NCBI GenBank assembly: GCA_037974665.1
Contig: CM075769.1
Coordinates: forward strand, 23,400,139 to 23,464,138
Direction: 5' to 3'
DNA: 64,000 bases
Origin: Ehretia macrophylla
Taxonomy: Eukaryota; Streptophyta; Magnoliopsida; Boraginales; Ehretiaceae
A model generated the notes under the pieces. It ran no database searches, was not told where the DNA came from, and saw nothing but the letters and a program-made list of their open reading frames with translations. Both the position numbers and the translations under genes were made by a program. This document shows, in pieces, positions 32,680 through 43,911 of this stretch (position 1 is its first letter; each line of letters opens with the position of its first letter).

Positions 32680-33623
32680 ATTTATTATGTTGCTTCATAT
32701 CGCTTCCTATTATTGTCATATTGTCATTGTCTTTAAGTGCATTGCATTGTGGTTGCGCAACCATAGTGTTAGGGGCGGATGTATTGGATATCGGATGGGC
32801 GGCAGCGGGCTTGCCATTGGATATTCGATCTCTGTGCTCGAGTCCCTTACTCGCCTAGTCCGAAGATTGCTAGGGGTGTTGGGTCGTAGGATTTTTGGGG
32901 TACATCCGGAGTATACCCACTGGAATGTTTGGGGTTTATCCCGGCACAGTAATCGAGATTCGTGGATCGTAGTTCGAGAATCGAAGAATTGGAGTGATAA
33001 GGGTTATCGATTGTATTCTTTTTAAATGTGGTAATTAATTGCTTTATATTGTTTATTGCTTTATAGGAGTTATAAGCGGTTTTGTGCCGGCTTATCAATA
33101 TAGTAAATATTTCTTGTGATTAGTGGTTCGTGGTTCGTGGTTCGTGCTCGCAATCGATGATATATCCTTTTTAGAACCTCTCGCTGTGTCATAATCCACT
33201 ACCCCAGAGGCTTGAACCGCCTCGTTAAGGCATACAGATCTACCACATGAGAGTTAACTGTAATTATATTAATTTATATGAGCTATTTAGTTAATAATGT
33301 CTATTGTAACTCTCGCTTGGGCCCTTTTTCCTTAGAGAGTTACCTTGATTGAGCTCTTATTGTCATATTGTATACTTATTTCATTGTGGTTATTTCCTCT
33401 CCTTGATATGTGACACTTCATAGTCAATTGTACATCAGTCTTGTCTTGTTGATTGTGTTAAGTGGCCATTGTGTTCCATTGTATATTTTTTATTGCTCAT
33501 CTTTTAGTTATAGTTTTCTAAATATGTTATTTGGTTTTATTATCTCGATTGAATACTTTATCTTGTAAATTAATTTTATGCTTTATATGCATTGCACGAA
33601 AATCTTTTCGAAAACTCCCTCAC

Positions 33624-33649
33624 TGGGCATACGTGTTGTAGTATGCTCA
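33624..33649 (+). other. Second conserved stem-loop, LTR Y2
   Basis: TGGGCATAC pairs with GTATGCTCA around GTGTTGTA. Relative to LTR X the T-A pair is replaced by C-G, a compensatory change. Confidence 0.6.
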
Positions 33650-33792
33650 TCCCTCTTCGAACCATTTCAAGTTCGGAGCCTTTGAAGTTGAGGTAAAGAA
33701 AGCTCGGGATTCTACATGATCGGATATGCTAGTTGTAGATGTTTGATTCTATGTATAATTGAGATAGTTAGGTTTCTTTGAGGCCTGCGTGT

Positions 33793-33850
33793 TTTATATG
33801 TTACCTACATGTTGTAGAGACTATGTTTATGTAATTGTTTAGCTTTTTAA
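33793..33850 (+). repeat. 58-bp copied filler at an LTR-LTR junction
   Basis: This segment equals 24595-24652 of the B LTR at 57 of 58 positions by hand count (difference at 33807). It sits exactly between the broken 3' end of Y2 and the broken, oppositely oriented end of LTR X. In the B LTR it occupies a quite different part of the LTR, so it is not in its normal place here. Confidence 0.8.
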
Positions 33851-36800
33851 CGTGTTATGCTAGCTAGTTAGCTAATAGTCTTAATGTCGTCCAAAAAAAT
33901 ACAGACCGCTAGCCTAGGCGAGCTATAACTTAGTTACATATTTACAACCATCAAATATTCACAAGGCACACAGGCCTCAAAAGAATACATGATAACAACT
34001 AAATTTACAAGAACTGCCACATAACACTGCACAAGAACTCAAGGAGTCTCCCGAGCCTCCTCCTCCGCCTCCGGAGGAACTGAACTTGCCTCTCTTGAAA
34101 TGGTTAATACGAGGAATGAGTATACATTATAAGTATACCCAGTAAGGGAGGGGTGCAAATAACCGGAAAGTTATGAAATCATTTATCTTTCATGCAATGC
34201 AACAAGTAGACACGAAAGTATAAATCAACTCAAGGCCATTAAATGAATAACCAACTAGTAATACATCATGAGAAAGACACTTCGGAGAATTAAGTAATAA
34301 CACGAGATAGACAAGCAAATAACAATTAGATAGCACACTTTTAAGGATATAGTTTCGATGACCCTTATCACTCCAACTTCTCAATCCTTGATCACGAACC
34401 ATGAATCTCGATCAACGTGCTGGCATAAACCCCAATCAATCCAGTGGGTGTATTCCAGATATACCCCAAAATCCTACGACCCAACACCCCCTGGCATACT
34501 CCATACCAGGCGAGTGAGGGACTAGGGCACAAAGCTAGAGCAACTCTGGCAAGCCCTCTGCCGCCCAGAGAGGCCCATCGCATCCGCCCCTCGATAAGGT
34601 TGCGCAACCATTAAACAAACCACTCATGATAGCATAAAGCATTTATTTTCCAATAACACAAAAATGAGGACAACAAAGTAGGTTGTCCTCAAACACATAG
34701 CTTTATATTCAAATGGTCATTAAAGGACTCCAATTAAACATGTAACTCGACTATCCATTCAAGTAGTTGGGCATTAATGAGCAACAACTTGAGTAGAATA
34801 AATAAATCAAATGAATAAATCAAACCTGTAGTAAAAGTTAACTAAGAACCAGTTAGCAATTAAGGTAACCAGGCCTTTAGACTAAAGTTCACTAAGTTTC
34901 TTTTATCCTTATACACATGAACATATGTTGTTAACTTAGGCTTTAATACACGAGAAGATTAAAAAGCAGGTGTTCAACAACTAGTAACACATCAACTTAA
35001 CTAATCAATAGTCACTAACCATAAATACATAATAGTTACACTTAAGCTAAACCACAACCTTAGGCTAAACGTTTGCCTAGTGCCACCTAAGACCCTTCTA
35101 CATAATACCTATAGCATGTGATAGACAACATCTTTACATTATCCTATCAATGTTTCAAAGTTTCACTAACATAATACACCTCATTATTACATTAGAAAGT
35201 AAGTCTCTGTATCCTACTTTGCTCCTAATTTTAGATATTTTATTGGTAAACTATATATAAAAGCTTATTCTAGGATATATCCCTTAATACTATAAGAGAT
35301 TCATCAACACACTACTCTTTAGTACAAAGTTAACAATCAAGCCTTGGTATTTTACTTTGTTTTACAACCTAGAATATATACATTAATAACTTTGTTTTAA
35401 CTTAACTAAAGCTTAACTCTTATGAATACAAATTAGTATGTAAGCATATATCTTTCAATAAGTTCCTATACTTGGAGCTCATACATTTCATACTATCAAT
35501 TCCACTTATTCAGGTCTTAAACCAATTTTAACTAACCATTTCTATCAAGTTACGGAGCGAGCGTCTAACTAGCAACGTAATTCCTTTATGTGATATTCAA
35601 CTTAATGTGTTTACTTTATTCTTTTACTAACTAACTACATGCTCTCTTAGCCATAGTAAGTACTTGTTCATTACATACTCTTGTTCATTGGGTGACATTT
35701 AGACGTAGCTAACTAATTTACAAGTTATAGAAGTAGTTTCTAGACATATTCTACCTTAAGTTAGCTTATAGACAGGAATCAAATATCCAAACCACCAATG
35801 AATTGAAAACTTGTTTAGCTAGTCATGATCAACTTACACATAACTCATACACTTAACCATTTCTAACTACTTTAATCACATTAATTTAACTAACTTACTA
35901 TTAGATTCAACTCCTTTAATTACCTCATTAACTTCAGGCTAATAACTCACTACATTAACAAAATTAACTTACAACCACCATTCATAGGAGCAAAAGAAAA
36001 GGCACGGTGGCTGCAACCACCTCCGACGGGGCTGCAGCTAGTTGAACAGCCACTGTCGGTGCCAGGTAGTAGGCTATTGACGTTTGCAGTCAACAGAAAC
36101 ACATACATGCACACATATAAACTAAATGTTCATGTTATTCTAGTGTGTAAATCATATCTTGACTTAAGAAACCATATAGATAACAACACAAGTTTTTCTT
36201 AGGCATTTTAACAAACATGTAAGCTTCAAATAATCCCAATATAGTAAACATTGGCTACCACAAATCTTCAAGTTAACACCAAGTAATTTAAGCAAAAGAG
36301 AACTCTTTTAACATTCCAAAAGCTACAGACCAACATTCAAGCATCATACTTTGCATAGATCATATACCCGTATCATAACCAACTTCAATTAGACACAACA
36401 AGAAATTTAAATGCTTAAAGTTATGTCTCCCTCACATGGACAAAGCCCTGCCCAATCTGAACCCTTTTTTCTTTTCTTCAAGCTTGCCGTCGGGAGAAGA
36501 TAATGAGGCCTCAAGCTATTATTATTATTATTATTTTTTCTCGTCGGCTGCCACTGATTTCTACTGTTCTTAATTTTTTTTGTGAAGTGCGTATGTGAGG
36601 CATGTGAGAGATGAAAATCAGAGTGGATTTGGTAGGTTTGTGTGGCTATGTGCATGTGTGTACATAAGAGTGGGTGAGATATAGCATTTATGTGGCTAAG
36701 TTTATTTTGTTGTTTATTTATTTATTTATTATTTTTTTCTAGTTTGAATAAATATACATACACATATTAAAATGTGTGGTTGTAGACCTTAAAGTCAAAC

Positions 36801-37525
36801 TAATGAGGGTTAAAAGATCGGGTGGTCTCAGTAACTCGTTCAATCCCGGCCCGGCTTTGCACTCAAACCAAAGACAACCGATTAAAAAGCACCTAAGATA
36901 AATTTAAATAATAATATAACAAATTAAGATAATTATCCCGAAGTCAATTAATCTTTAAATTGATTAAACACAATTAATAAGAATAATAATCTATCAGTTG
37001 TTCCATGTAACTCAATTAATTACAACTCAAATATGTGTTAAGGGTAAAGATAATATACAAATAATCATTCTCAAATTCGGGATTTCACATTCAAATAGTA
37101 ATTTAAATTAATTAAAATGTTAATAAAGTGACTTTTAGTAAATAAGATACTAAAATAACAAAGTAGTTATTATGGGCGAGTTGATTAAACATAATTAAAA
37201 TAATTACAACAATGAAATATTAACTAATTGTTTCTCATAAAATAATAAAGTAATCATTTCATGTAATTCCATTACTTAATTTAATAATTATAGATAATAA
37301 TGATGAGTAAAGTTCCGGATCAGAGCTTCACACTAAGAATAAATTAAATATAATTGAAGTAAAGTCTAATACTAAAATAATAAAATAACCATTCTAAGCA
37401 AATCAAATAAGTAGAATTGAATGAATACGAAAAATTTCATGGCACATTTTCCAAGAATATACAATTTAGTAAAATAGATATGCAATTCTAATTTAAAGTC
37501 TTATATGCTAGGTTTAGGCGTTACA
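33851..37525 (-). repeat. LTR X, minus orientation, 3' end missing
   Basis: The right edge ends GGTTTAGGCGTTACA, the complement of an LTR start TGTAACGCC. The left part, 33880-34620, is nearly the reverse complement of 25840-26580. Modules seen are the stem-loop at 34117-34140, GGTTGCGCAACC at 34598-34609, and the CTACTTT stem-loop with a perfect 9-bp stem at 34666-34690. The right part, 36700-37500, is very AT-rich, with an ATT microsatellite at 36518-36535. A GC-richer imperfect hairpin lies at 36000-36064. No coding domain was found; frames at 34190-34607 and 36407-36655 have no family resemblance. Confidence 0.75.
34666..34690 (-). other. CTACTTT stem-loop in LTR X (best example)
   Basis: On the minus strand, GAGGACAAC and its exact reverse complement form a perfect 9-bp stem around loop CTACTTT. 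This is the most regular of the seven copies. Confidence 0.65.
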
Positions 37526-37639
37526 CCCGCAATGAAACTGGTATTGTAGGCATAAGAAAATAACTAATTGGCCTAAAATGGTTAACCCAAGTTATTCCTT
37601 ATACCCACAGCACTCACTTATAAATCACACAAACACACT
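37526..37639 (-). promoter_or_regulatory. Possible snRNA-type promoter half (TATA side)
   Basis: On the minus strand, if element E and one ATCCC copy are removed, the sequence reads ATCCCACATCA (52775-52785), about 23 bases, then TTTATAAG (37617-37624). The plant snRNA upstream element is RTCCCACATCG, and a 23-24 base gap to TATA is the RNA polymerase III (U6-type) arrangement. The downstream sequence is not U6 or any snRNA I recognise, so the function is doubtful. Confidence 0.3.
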
Positions 37640-37644
37640 ATCCC
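37640..37644. repeat. Target-site duplication ATCCC, left side of E
   Basis: ATCCC is repeated at 52767-52771 after the 3' LTR of E. Confidence 0.82.
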
Positions 37645-37837
37645 TGTTAGAGCAAAACCCGCGTAAATATCACATATATTCTTTTTGTAATTATTTTAAT
37701 CTAAATTAGGTTATCAAATTACTGTGATTAAGGGATTGATTAATGTATTCTTGGTAGGTAATTGTATATAAATTGATATCAATATCAATGAGAAACTGGT
37801 AAAAATTTACTCACCACAAATCCTTGTGCGACTTACA
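37645..37837 (+). repeat. 5' LTR of element E
   Basis: It begins TGTTAGAGCAAA and ends GTGCGACTTACA. The 3' copy has the same 193-bp length and scattered differences. Confidence 0.88.
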
Positions 37838-37849
37838 TAGTTTAAGAGC
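37838..37849 (+). other. Degenerate primer-binding site of E
   Basis: TAGTTTAAGAGC immediately follows the LTR and matches TGGTATCAGAGC (initiator tRNA-Met) at 9 of 12 positions. Confidence 0.45.
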
Positions 37850-38088
37850 TTTAAGCTCTTGTATCGTGATTATCTTCTCATGATAAGCCATTTACAATCT
37901 GTCGCTACCGCTAATTAAACCGCGGACAATACACTGTCATAGGGTTCCTTTTTTTTTCCATTCTCTGTTACCGCACAAGTCTCCAACCTTTCCAAAAAAA
38001 AAGAACTTTAGATCTTGTCCGCCGCTATGTCCGATTCATGTGCTGCAAATAAGCTTCAATGTTGTTGTCTTTGTCTCGTTCAAGTTGA

Positions 38089-38093
38089 ACACT
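38089..38093. repeat. Target-site duplication ACACT, left side of D
   Basis: ACACT is repeated at 49184-49188, flanking element D within the leader of E. Confidence 0.9.
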
Positions 38094-40423
38094 TGTAAAA
38101 CCCGACACGAGAATCTATATATAATTATGTTATTCATAGTGCATTCATATCATTTCATAAGCAATGGCAATAATTAATAAGCATTAATATCATTTAACGT
38201 GCATATTCATCATTTTACGTGCCAAAATATTTAATTACGTGCATTATGGAGTTTTACGTGTCGTAGGCATTAATAGTACTCAAATAAGTCATGAGTAGTA
38301 ACTAATTAGTTGTAATTCAACCAAAATGGCAAACTAGCAATACATAACATAGTTGGAGGGCAAGGTGGTCATTTGGCCATTTGATATTTTGATCACCTAA
38401 CTTATACTATTCTCTTCCACTCAAAACATACACAAACCCACTAATACACACACAAAAACACTACACACACACACTACACGATTCAGTCAAGGAAGGGAGA
38501 AAAAGGGAGAAGAAGGAGGAAAATAAGCTTGCTCAAGCAATTCTTAGTCATTTTCGAGCTCTTACTTGCATCCTACAACCTTGAATTATCATTTGCTTGC
38601 ACAAGTGAGGTGATGGTTGTTTTCTTAAATGTTTTTCAGAGTTATATTAGGCATAATTTGTGGATATATATGGGTGTTGAGCTTGGTTGAGGGATTATAT
38701 AAGCTTATGTCTTACATTCAAGCTTAGTTGAGGGTTTTGAACTTGTGAAGGGTGTTTGATGTTATATGGCTATGTAACATGCTAACTCATGTTTACTTAT
38801 ATTTATATGAACCTTTATAATGCTTGAGTTTGATGATTACACTTGGAATTGAGCTAGGAAGTTAGGATTCATACTCTAGAACACAAACTATGCTTGAAAG
38901 TTAAGTTGAGTGGTTGTTGATTGTTGTTAGTCTTGGAGAATCAAGTGGTTGTTGAGCTTAATTGTGTTGTAGGCTGGATAAATGTTGCATAATTGGATGT
39001 TTGTGAAGAGGTTTGGGATTGGGTGGAGGTGGATTTGGAGTTGGAAAGAGTTTTAGAAGCAAGAAATGGCCATTTTCGGCTTGGTTTTGCTGGGTTTTTC
39101 CCCAGTCGGTCGAGGGAGTCGGTCGAGGGCCTCGACTAACTCACCTCAACTAACTCAATTAGTAGGAGTCTGTCGAAGGAGTCAGTCGAGACCCTTGTCT
39201 GACTGCCCTCTCCTATTTGTGCATCATTTTTCTAAAGGCCGTATCTCACTCAATTTAACTCTGAATTGAGTTCCGTTTGATTCTAGAACTATCTACATTC
39301 GATAAGATTTGATTCTAGGCTAAAATCAGATTAATTGGAGTTTGGAAAAGTACAAAAATTTACCTCCTAAGTTAGGTTAATGCAAAAGCATTGAAGTTGC
39401 TTAGTGTAACTTATGTATGCTATTGGAAAGTGTTGTTGTTTGAGTAACAAACTTGCAAGTTCTTATTATTATGTGTTAATACTAAATGTGATTATGAGAA
39501 AAATGTTTATACGAATATTTATTGTGCTATTGATAATTGTAAATGCATTTTAGTTATGTATATGCGCGACGGTTGCAACCACAATTATGGGTATGGTAGC
39601 GTTCGTTTTCCCTGGGTAACATCAGGCTACCAGTCGGTCTTGACTACCATAGTCCCCGGTGATTATCCGAATATCACCTTATGTTTGAAGTTGGGGAAAA
39701 TGAATAAATATTGATTCAAGGTCGGCTGTCTACAGCAACTGCAAAGAAAATTATATCATTTGATATATGGTAAACCTACCTTCGCTTGGGCCCTTGAGGA
39801 CCTCGGAGGGTAAAGTAATGTGTTATTACTTATTTATTATTTATTGTACTTAACTACACTCATGCATATCATGTTTTCAAAAAAGGCTTTCCAAATGTTG
39901 AAATGTTTGACCATTAACCCTCATTGAGCTAAGTGTAGCTTATCCCTTTCATGACAATCCTTCAGGTGAAGCCGAGCCTGAGCCAAGGACTCAAGCTGAA
40001 GGCGAGACCTACTTGTGTGCCGAGTCGGACTTCTGCTTGTTGTGATCATACTAGTTGTTAATACTATTTTGGATATTGTTAACCAAGTTAAGATTGAACA
40101 ACTTCATGTACTACAGTATTCTTTTGGATTCGGTTGTGTAACTAACTTTTAAACGATAGGTTGTAACCTTGTTACTAGTCTATTCTTTTGAGGCCTAGAA
40201 GGCATTGAGGTTTGTTGCATGCCTGAGGGTTGGATTTAGGCCTTGTATATACTTGAAATAGGTTAATGAAAGTGAAGTGCCGAAAGTTTGGACACTTTTC
40301 TTGAAGTTACTTATGGGTTTTATAAATGTTCAAGTTATGATTGGATGATTGTACTGGTTATCTATCTAGTACACATCACGTTTTGGCATTGTCCTAGCAA
40401 TGGGTCAGGGTCGGGATGTGACA
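38094..40423 (+). repeat. 5' LTR of element D
   Basis: It is 2330 bp, from TGTAAAACCCGACACG to GTCGGGATGTGACA. An AC-rich run lies at 38440-38480, and a short tandem of GTCGGTCGAGGG lies at 39104-39140. There is no gene; the 67-codon open frame at 39066-39269 falls in that tandem. This LTR does not show the CTACTTT stem-loop of the other long LTRs. Confidence 0.92.
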
Positions 40424-40431
40424 CCTTTAGG

Positions 40432-40443
40432 TGGTATCAGAGC
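40432..40443 (+). other. Primer-binding site of D (initiator tRNA-Met)
   Basis: TGGTATCAGAGC is exact and lies eight bases after the LTR end. Confidence 0.9.
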
Positions 40444-40776
40444 TAGCCTAGACTAGCGAATATCCGGGTTTAGAAATATGGTCCGTCGGTAGATGCCCTA
40501 AATAAGAAGATGAATTGTTTAAGAGATGTTTTGAATTACTTATGTGATAAGGTGACTTATGTGTCTATGTGTGATTAATATATACTTATATGTGGTATTT
40601 GTTTCTTGTTAATATGAGGATTATATGATTAAGTATGGCTATACTCTATATTGTGACAATAGTAATTTATCTATAATCATTCATACTTGAAGCAACTATA
40701 GGACATGTACAGTCATTTCATATCATAATGCATGCGTATTATATAACCATAAGTAATCCATATGCTATGTCTATAG

Positions 40777-41583
40777 ATGGCAGGTCATAATACCCGTACA
40801 AATGCCGGAGCACAAGGAACAAGGAATGTTGACCCAGCCAACCCTGGAATAGCCATGTTCAATATGATGGCAACTGCGTTAGATCGTATGAGTAGAGTAA
40901 TGGAACAACAAGTGAACATAAATGTGGGTGCAGGTAACAACAACAATAATAATAATAACAATGGTGGTGGCAACAACAACAATAACAACCAAGGTAGTGA
41001 AGATGATACCTTGAGAGGCTTCTTAGGGTATAGACCTTCTAAGTTCTTGGGTAAGCCCGACAATGAGAAGGCAGAGGCTTGGCTTGCCAAGGTAGAGAAG
41101 ATTTATGTGGCCATGGATTACAATGATGAAAAGAATGTGGCCTTTGCAACATTCTTGTTGGAGGAGGATGCGGCAGAATGGTGGAGGAATGAGAAGGATC
41201 ACTGGGAGCGCAATGGCACCTCAACAACATGGGCTAACTTTGTGGGGGCCTTCAAAGGCAACTATGTGTCGGAGGTAGCTCGAGAAAGAAGAGAAGAAGA
41301 GTTCCTAACTATGAGGAAATGAAGCTTGTCAGCGGTACAGTACGAAGCTCGATTCAACAAACTTTTCAAAAACTTGTCAGGGTTGGTCCAAACAGAAAGT
41401 GCAAGGATCAAACACTTTGTTCGGGGACTAAGGCCCAAAATTCATGATTTTCTTGCATCCCACTGTTTCACTAATTATGCCGACATGGTTGATTCAGCAT
41501 CGCGAGTTGAGAAGAAAAAATTGGATACTCATGGGGGATCGAGTCAAGTGAGTAAGAGGCCAATGTTGTCACAAGCACCTTAG
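40777..41583 (+). pseudogene. Gag of element D (capsid part)
   Basis: From ATG 40777 the frame gives MAGHNTRTNAGAQG, an Asn-rich low-complexity stretch (about residues 53-70, AAC/AAT codons), then the gag core LGKPDNEKAEAWLAKVEKIY and FATFLLEEDAAEWWRNE. A TGA at 41320 stands where relatives have Gly; this one is a transversion. The frame continues with SAVQYEARFNKLFKNLSGL and FVRGLRPKIHDF to a stop at 41581. The start is chosen because it is the first Met in frame after the leader and matches relatives. Gag would assemble the particle. Confidence 0.88.
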
Positions 41584-42290
41584 AGATCGTATTCAGCCCA
41601 GAGTCAAGCTTCAGGTCAAGCTAGGTCAGCTCCTATCCGACCCCAACCAAGTGCTTCAATTACTCAATTGACCAGTGGTTCGTCATGTAGTGCTACTATT
41701 AGCAAGAATGTGGTGTGTAATTATTGTAGTAGAAAGGGGCATGTTGAGGCCCAGTGCTGGAAGAAAACGGGCAAGTGTTTGGGGTGTGGAAGTGACCAAC
41801 ACTTTGCTAAGGATTGTCCAAAACGGCAGGACAGAGGTGCACCGAATTAGGCCATTAGGAATACACCGGCCCAGAGAGTCCAAGCCCAAGTATATCAAGA
41901 GGAGGTTCCAGAGGTTGCAGCAGTGGTTAAAGGTACTTTCTTAATTTCAAAGCAATTGGGAAATGTGCTTATTTATACTGGAGCCACGCATTCCTTTATT
42001 TCACCTCAATGTGTGCATCGCATCAAATTGCAAATAGGACCTTTATCATGTCATGTAGAAGTTAGCAATCCTATGGGTACCAAGTATATTTCTAAATATG
42101 GATGCAAGGAATGTAAAATTCAAATAAAAGGCTGAGAATTTTTGGCTGATCTCATTGTACTCCCTTTTCAAAAATATTATGTTATATTGGGTGGTTGGCT
42201 TGCAATTATGCTCAATTGGATTGCTGAACGAAGATTGTAAAATTATAAGTACCGAGTCAACCTGTGGTTGAGGTGAAGGGTAGAGGTGAT
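41584..42290 (+). pseudogene. Zinc knuckles and protease of element D
   Basis: Two intact CCHC knuckles occur in 41668-41850: CNYCSRKGHVEAQC and CLGCGSDQHFAKDC. They would bind element RNA. A stop follows at 41848. The protease piece, 41923-42135, has LIYTGATHSFISPQC where families have a D-T-G-A active site, so the catalytic Asp is Tyr. A TGA at 42133 and a shift near 42190 break the C-terminal ILG motif. The protease is dead by active-site loss alone. Confidence 0.85.
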
Positions 42291-42354
42291 TTTTCAGGTA
42301 ATACTATTGTATCCTCGATCAAGGCTGTGAAATTAATGAGGAAATGATGCAGTG

Positions 42355-43250
42355 GGTATTTGGCCTATTTGCTCAACAAGCCAACCGATCAAGTTATGCT
42401 AGTAGAAATACCAGTGGTAAAAGATTATGTTGATGTGTTCCCGGAAGAATTACCGGGACTGCCACCAAAGAGGGAGATTGACTTTGTGATTGAGGTATTG
42501 CTAGGTACTCAGCCCATCTCGAAGGCACCATATCGGATGGCCCCGACTGAATTGCAAGGATTGCTAGAGAAAGGATTTGTTCAACCTAGTTCATCTTCTT
42601 GGGGAACCCCAGTATTGTTCGTGAAGAAGAAAGATGGCACATTGAGGCTATGTATCGATTATCGGGGGTTGAATCATGTGATTGTCAAGAATAAGTATCC
42701 CTTGCCAATGATAGATGAGCTATTTGAATAATTACAAGGAGCCAAAGTTTATTCGAAGTTTGATTTGAGGCAAGGTTATTATCAGCTTCGCATCAAAAAA
42801 GAAGATGTGCCTAAGTCAGCTTTTAGGACAAGGTATGGACATTATGAGTTTGTTATAATGCTGTTTGGACTAACAAATGCTCCTGATGCCTTTATGGACT
42901 TGATGCACAGGGTGTTCCAGCCTTACTTGGATTAGTTTGTGGTGATATTCATAGATGATATTTTGGTGTATTCCAAGACCGAAGATGAGCATGAGAAGCA
43001 TCTACATATGGTGTTACAGAAGTTGAGGGAACATCAGTTGTACACCAAGTTCAGTAAATGTGAGTTTTGGCTTTAACAAGTTGCTTTCTTGGGGCATATA
43101 ATCTCCTAAACGGGGATAGCAGTGGATCCCTCAAAGATTGAAGTGGTGAAAACGTGGAAGAAGCCCAAGACTGTTACGGAGGTACACAGCTTCCTTGGTT
43201 AGCCGGGTACTACCGGAGGTTCATAAAAGACTTCTAAAAAATTGCAGGAC
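42355..43250 (+). pseudogene. Reverse transcriptase of element D
   Basis: The frame shows [55 protein letters not shown] with the first catalytic Asp, and [17 protein letters not shown] with the Asp pair. A short in-frame loss lies just before [14 protein letters not shown] compared with B. Stops at 42728, 42933, 43074 and 43108 fall mostly where Gln is expected. A frameshift hits the FLG...YYRRF motif near 43200. Confidence 0.88.
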
Positions 43251-43911
43251 CCCTTACAAGATTGACACAAAAGAAGGTGAGCTTCACATGGGATGATAAA
43301 TGTGAAAATAGCTTCCAAGAGTTGAAAAAGAGATTGACAACCGCTCCTATCTTAGCATTGCCCAAGGGAAGTCAAGGATTTGTTATTTACAGTGATGCTT
43401 CGAATGAGGGATTAGGATGTGTTTTGATGCAAAATGGTCAAGTTATTGCTTATGCCTCTCAGAAACTAAATCCCTATAAGGTGAATTACCCCACTTATGA
43501 CCTAGAACTGGCGGCAATAGTGTTTGCATTGAAGAAGTGGAGACATTACCTGTGGGGAAGCAAGTTCAAGATCTTCACTGACCACAAAAGCTTGAATACT
43601 TGTTTTCTCAAAAAGAGTTGAACATGAGGCAAAGAAGATGGATGGAACTCTTGGAAGACTATAATTGCACCATCAACTATGTGCCCGGGAAAGCTAATGT
43701 AGTAGCGGATGCGTTGAGCCGAAAGGCAAGCTTGGCAAGATTAGAGGTAAATGCTCATTTGATGATTCAACCAACATTGTTATCACAAATCAAAGAGACC
43801 CAACAACGAGACCCACAATTCCATAAGATAAAAGAAGACAATCCAGATTTCAAATAGCAAGCCGGTTTATGGAGATTTCGGAATCGGGTTTATGTACCGA
43901 ACGACCTAGAA
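43251..43911 (+). pseudogene. RNase H of element D
   Basis: [38 protein letters not shown] and [11 protein letters not shown] keep the three acidic residues. A one-base shift after SLN moves the frame (43600-43621 overlap), and the end reads [14 protein letters not shown]. The linker to integrase has a stop at 43855 in place of Gln. The domain would degrade the RNA strand of the RNA-DNA hybrid. Confidence 0.87.

Larger units (their letters stand above)
30281..33792 (+). repeat. LTR Y2, plus orientation, 3' end missing
   Basis: It starts TGTGACGTCTGAAACC inside the CACTA relic. The region 31480-31800 aligns by eye with 24700-25140 of the B LTR. Modules present are the CATGGAAGCACTTTTGGT box (about 31847-31864), the CTACTTT stem-loop (32654-32679), GGTTGCGCAACC (32751-32762), the GGGCGGCAGCGGGCTTGCC box (about 32798), and the TGGGCATAC/GTATGCTCA stem-loop (33624-33649). 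It breaks at GAGGCCTGCGTG near 33792. The 151-codon open frame at 32570-33025 runs through these modules and resembles no family. Confidence 0.78.

Noticed and set aside
32570..33025. 151-codon frame in LTR Y2
   Set aside because: It lies across the same non-coding module set. The corresponding frame in the B LTR is broken differently, so there is no sign of protein selection.
33190..33260. tRNA-like stretch in LTR Y2 (minus strand has GTGGTAGATCTG and GAGGCGGTTCAAGCCTC)
   Set aside because: It has an A-box-like and a B-box-like word, but no consistent acceptor, anticodon and T stems can be drawn. A tRNA-derived SINE head is possible but cannot be supported.
36000..36064. Imperfect GC-rich hairpin in LTR X (GGCAC...GTGCC) as a microRNA precursor
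   Set aside because: The arms have several mismatches and no mature-size perfect duplex. Without small RNA data it is only an LTR hairpin.
38440..38490. AC-rich tract in the D LTR, repeated at 47880-47920
   Set aside because: A simple repeat within the LTR, present in both copies and not a separate feature.
39104..39200. GTCGGTCGAGGG short tandem in the D 5' LTR as a regulatory array
   Set aside because: Only two or three degenerate copies, and the whole segment is missing from the 3' LTR, so there is no sign of constraint.
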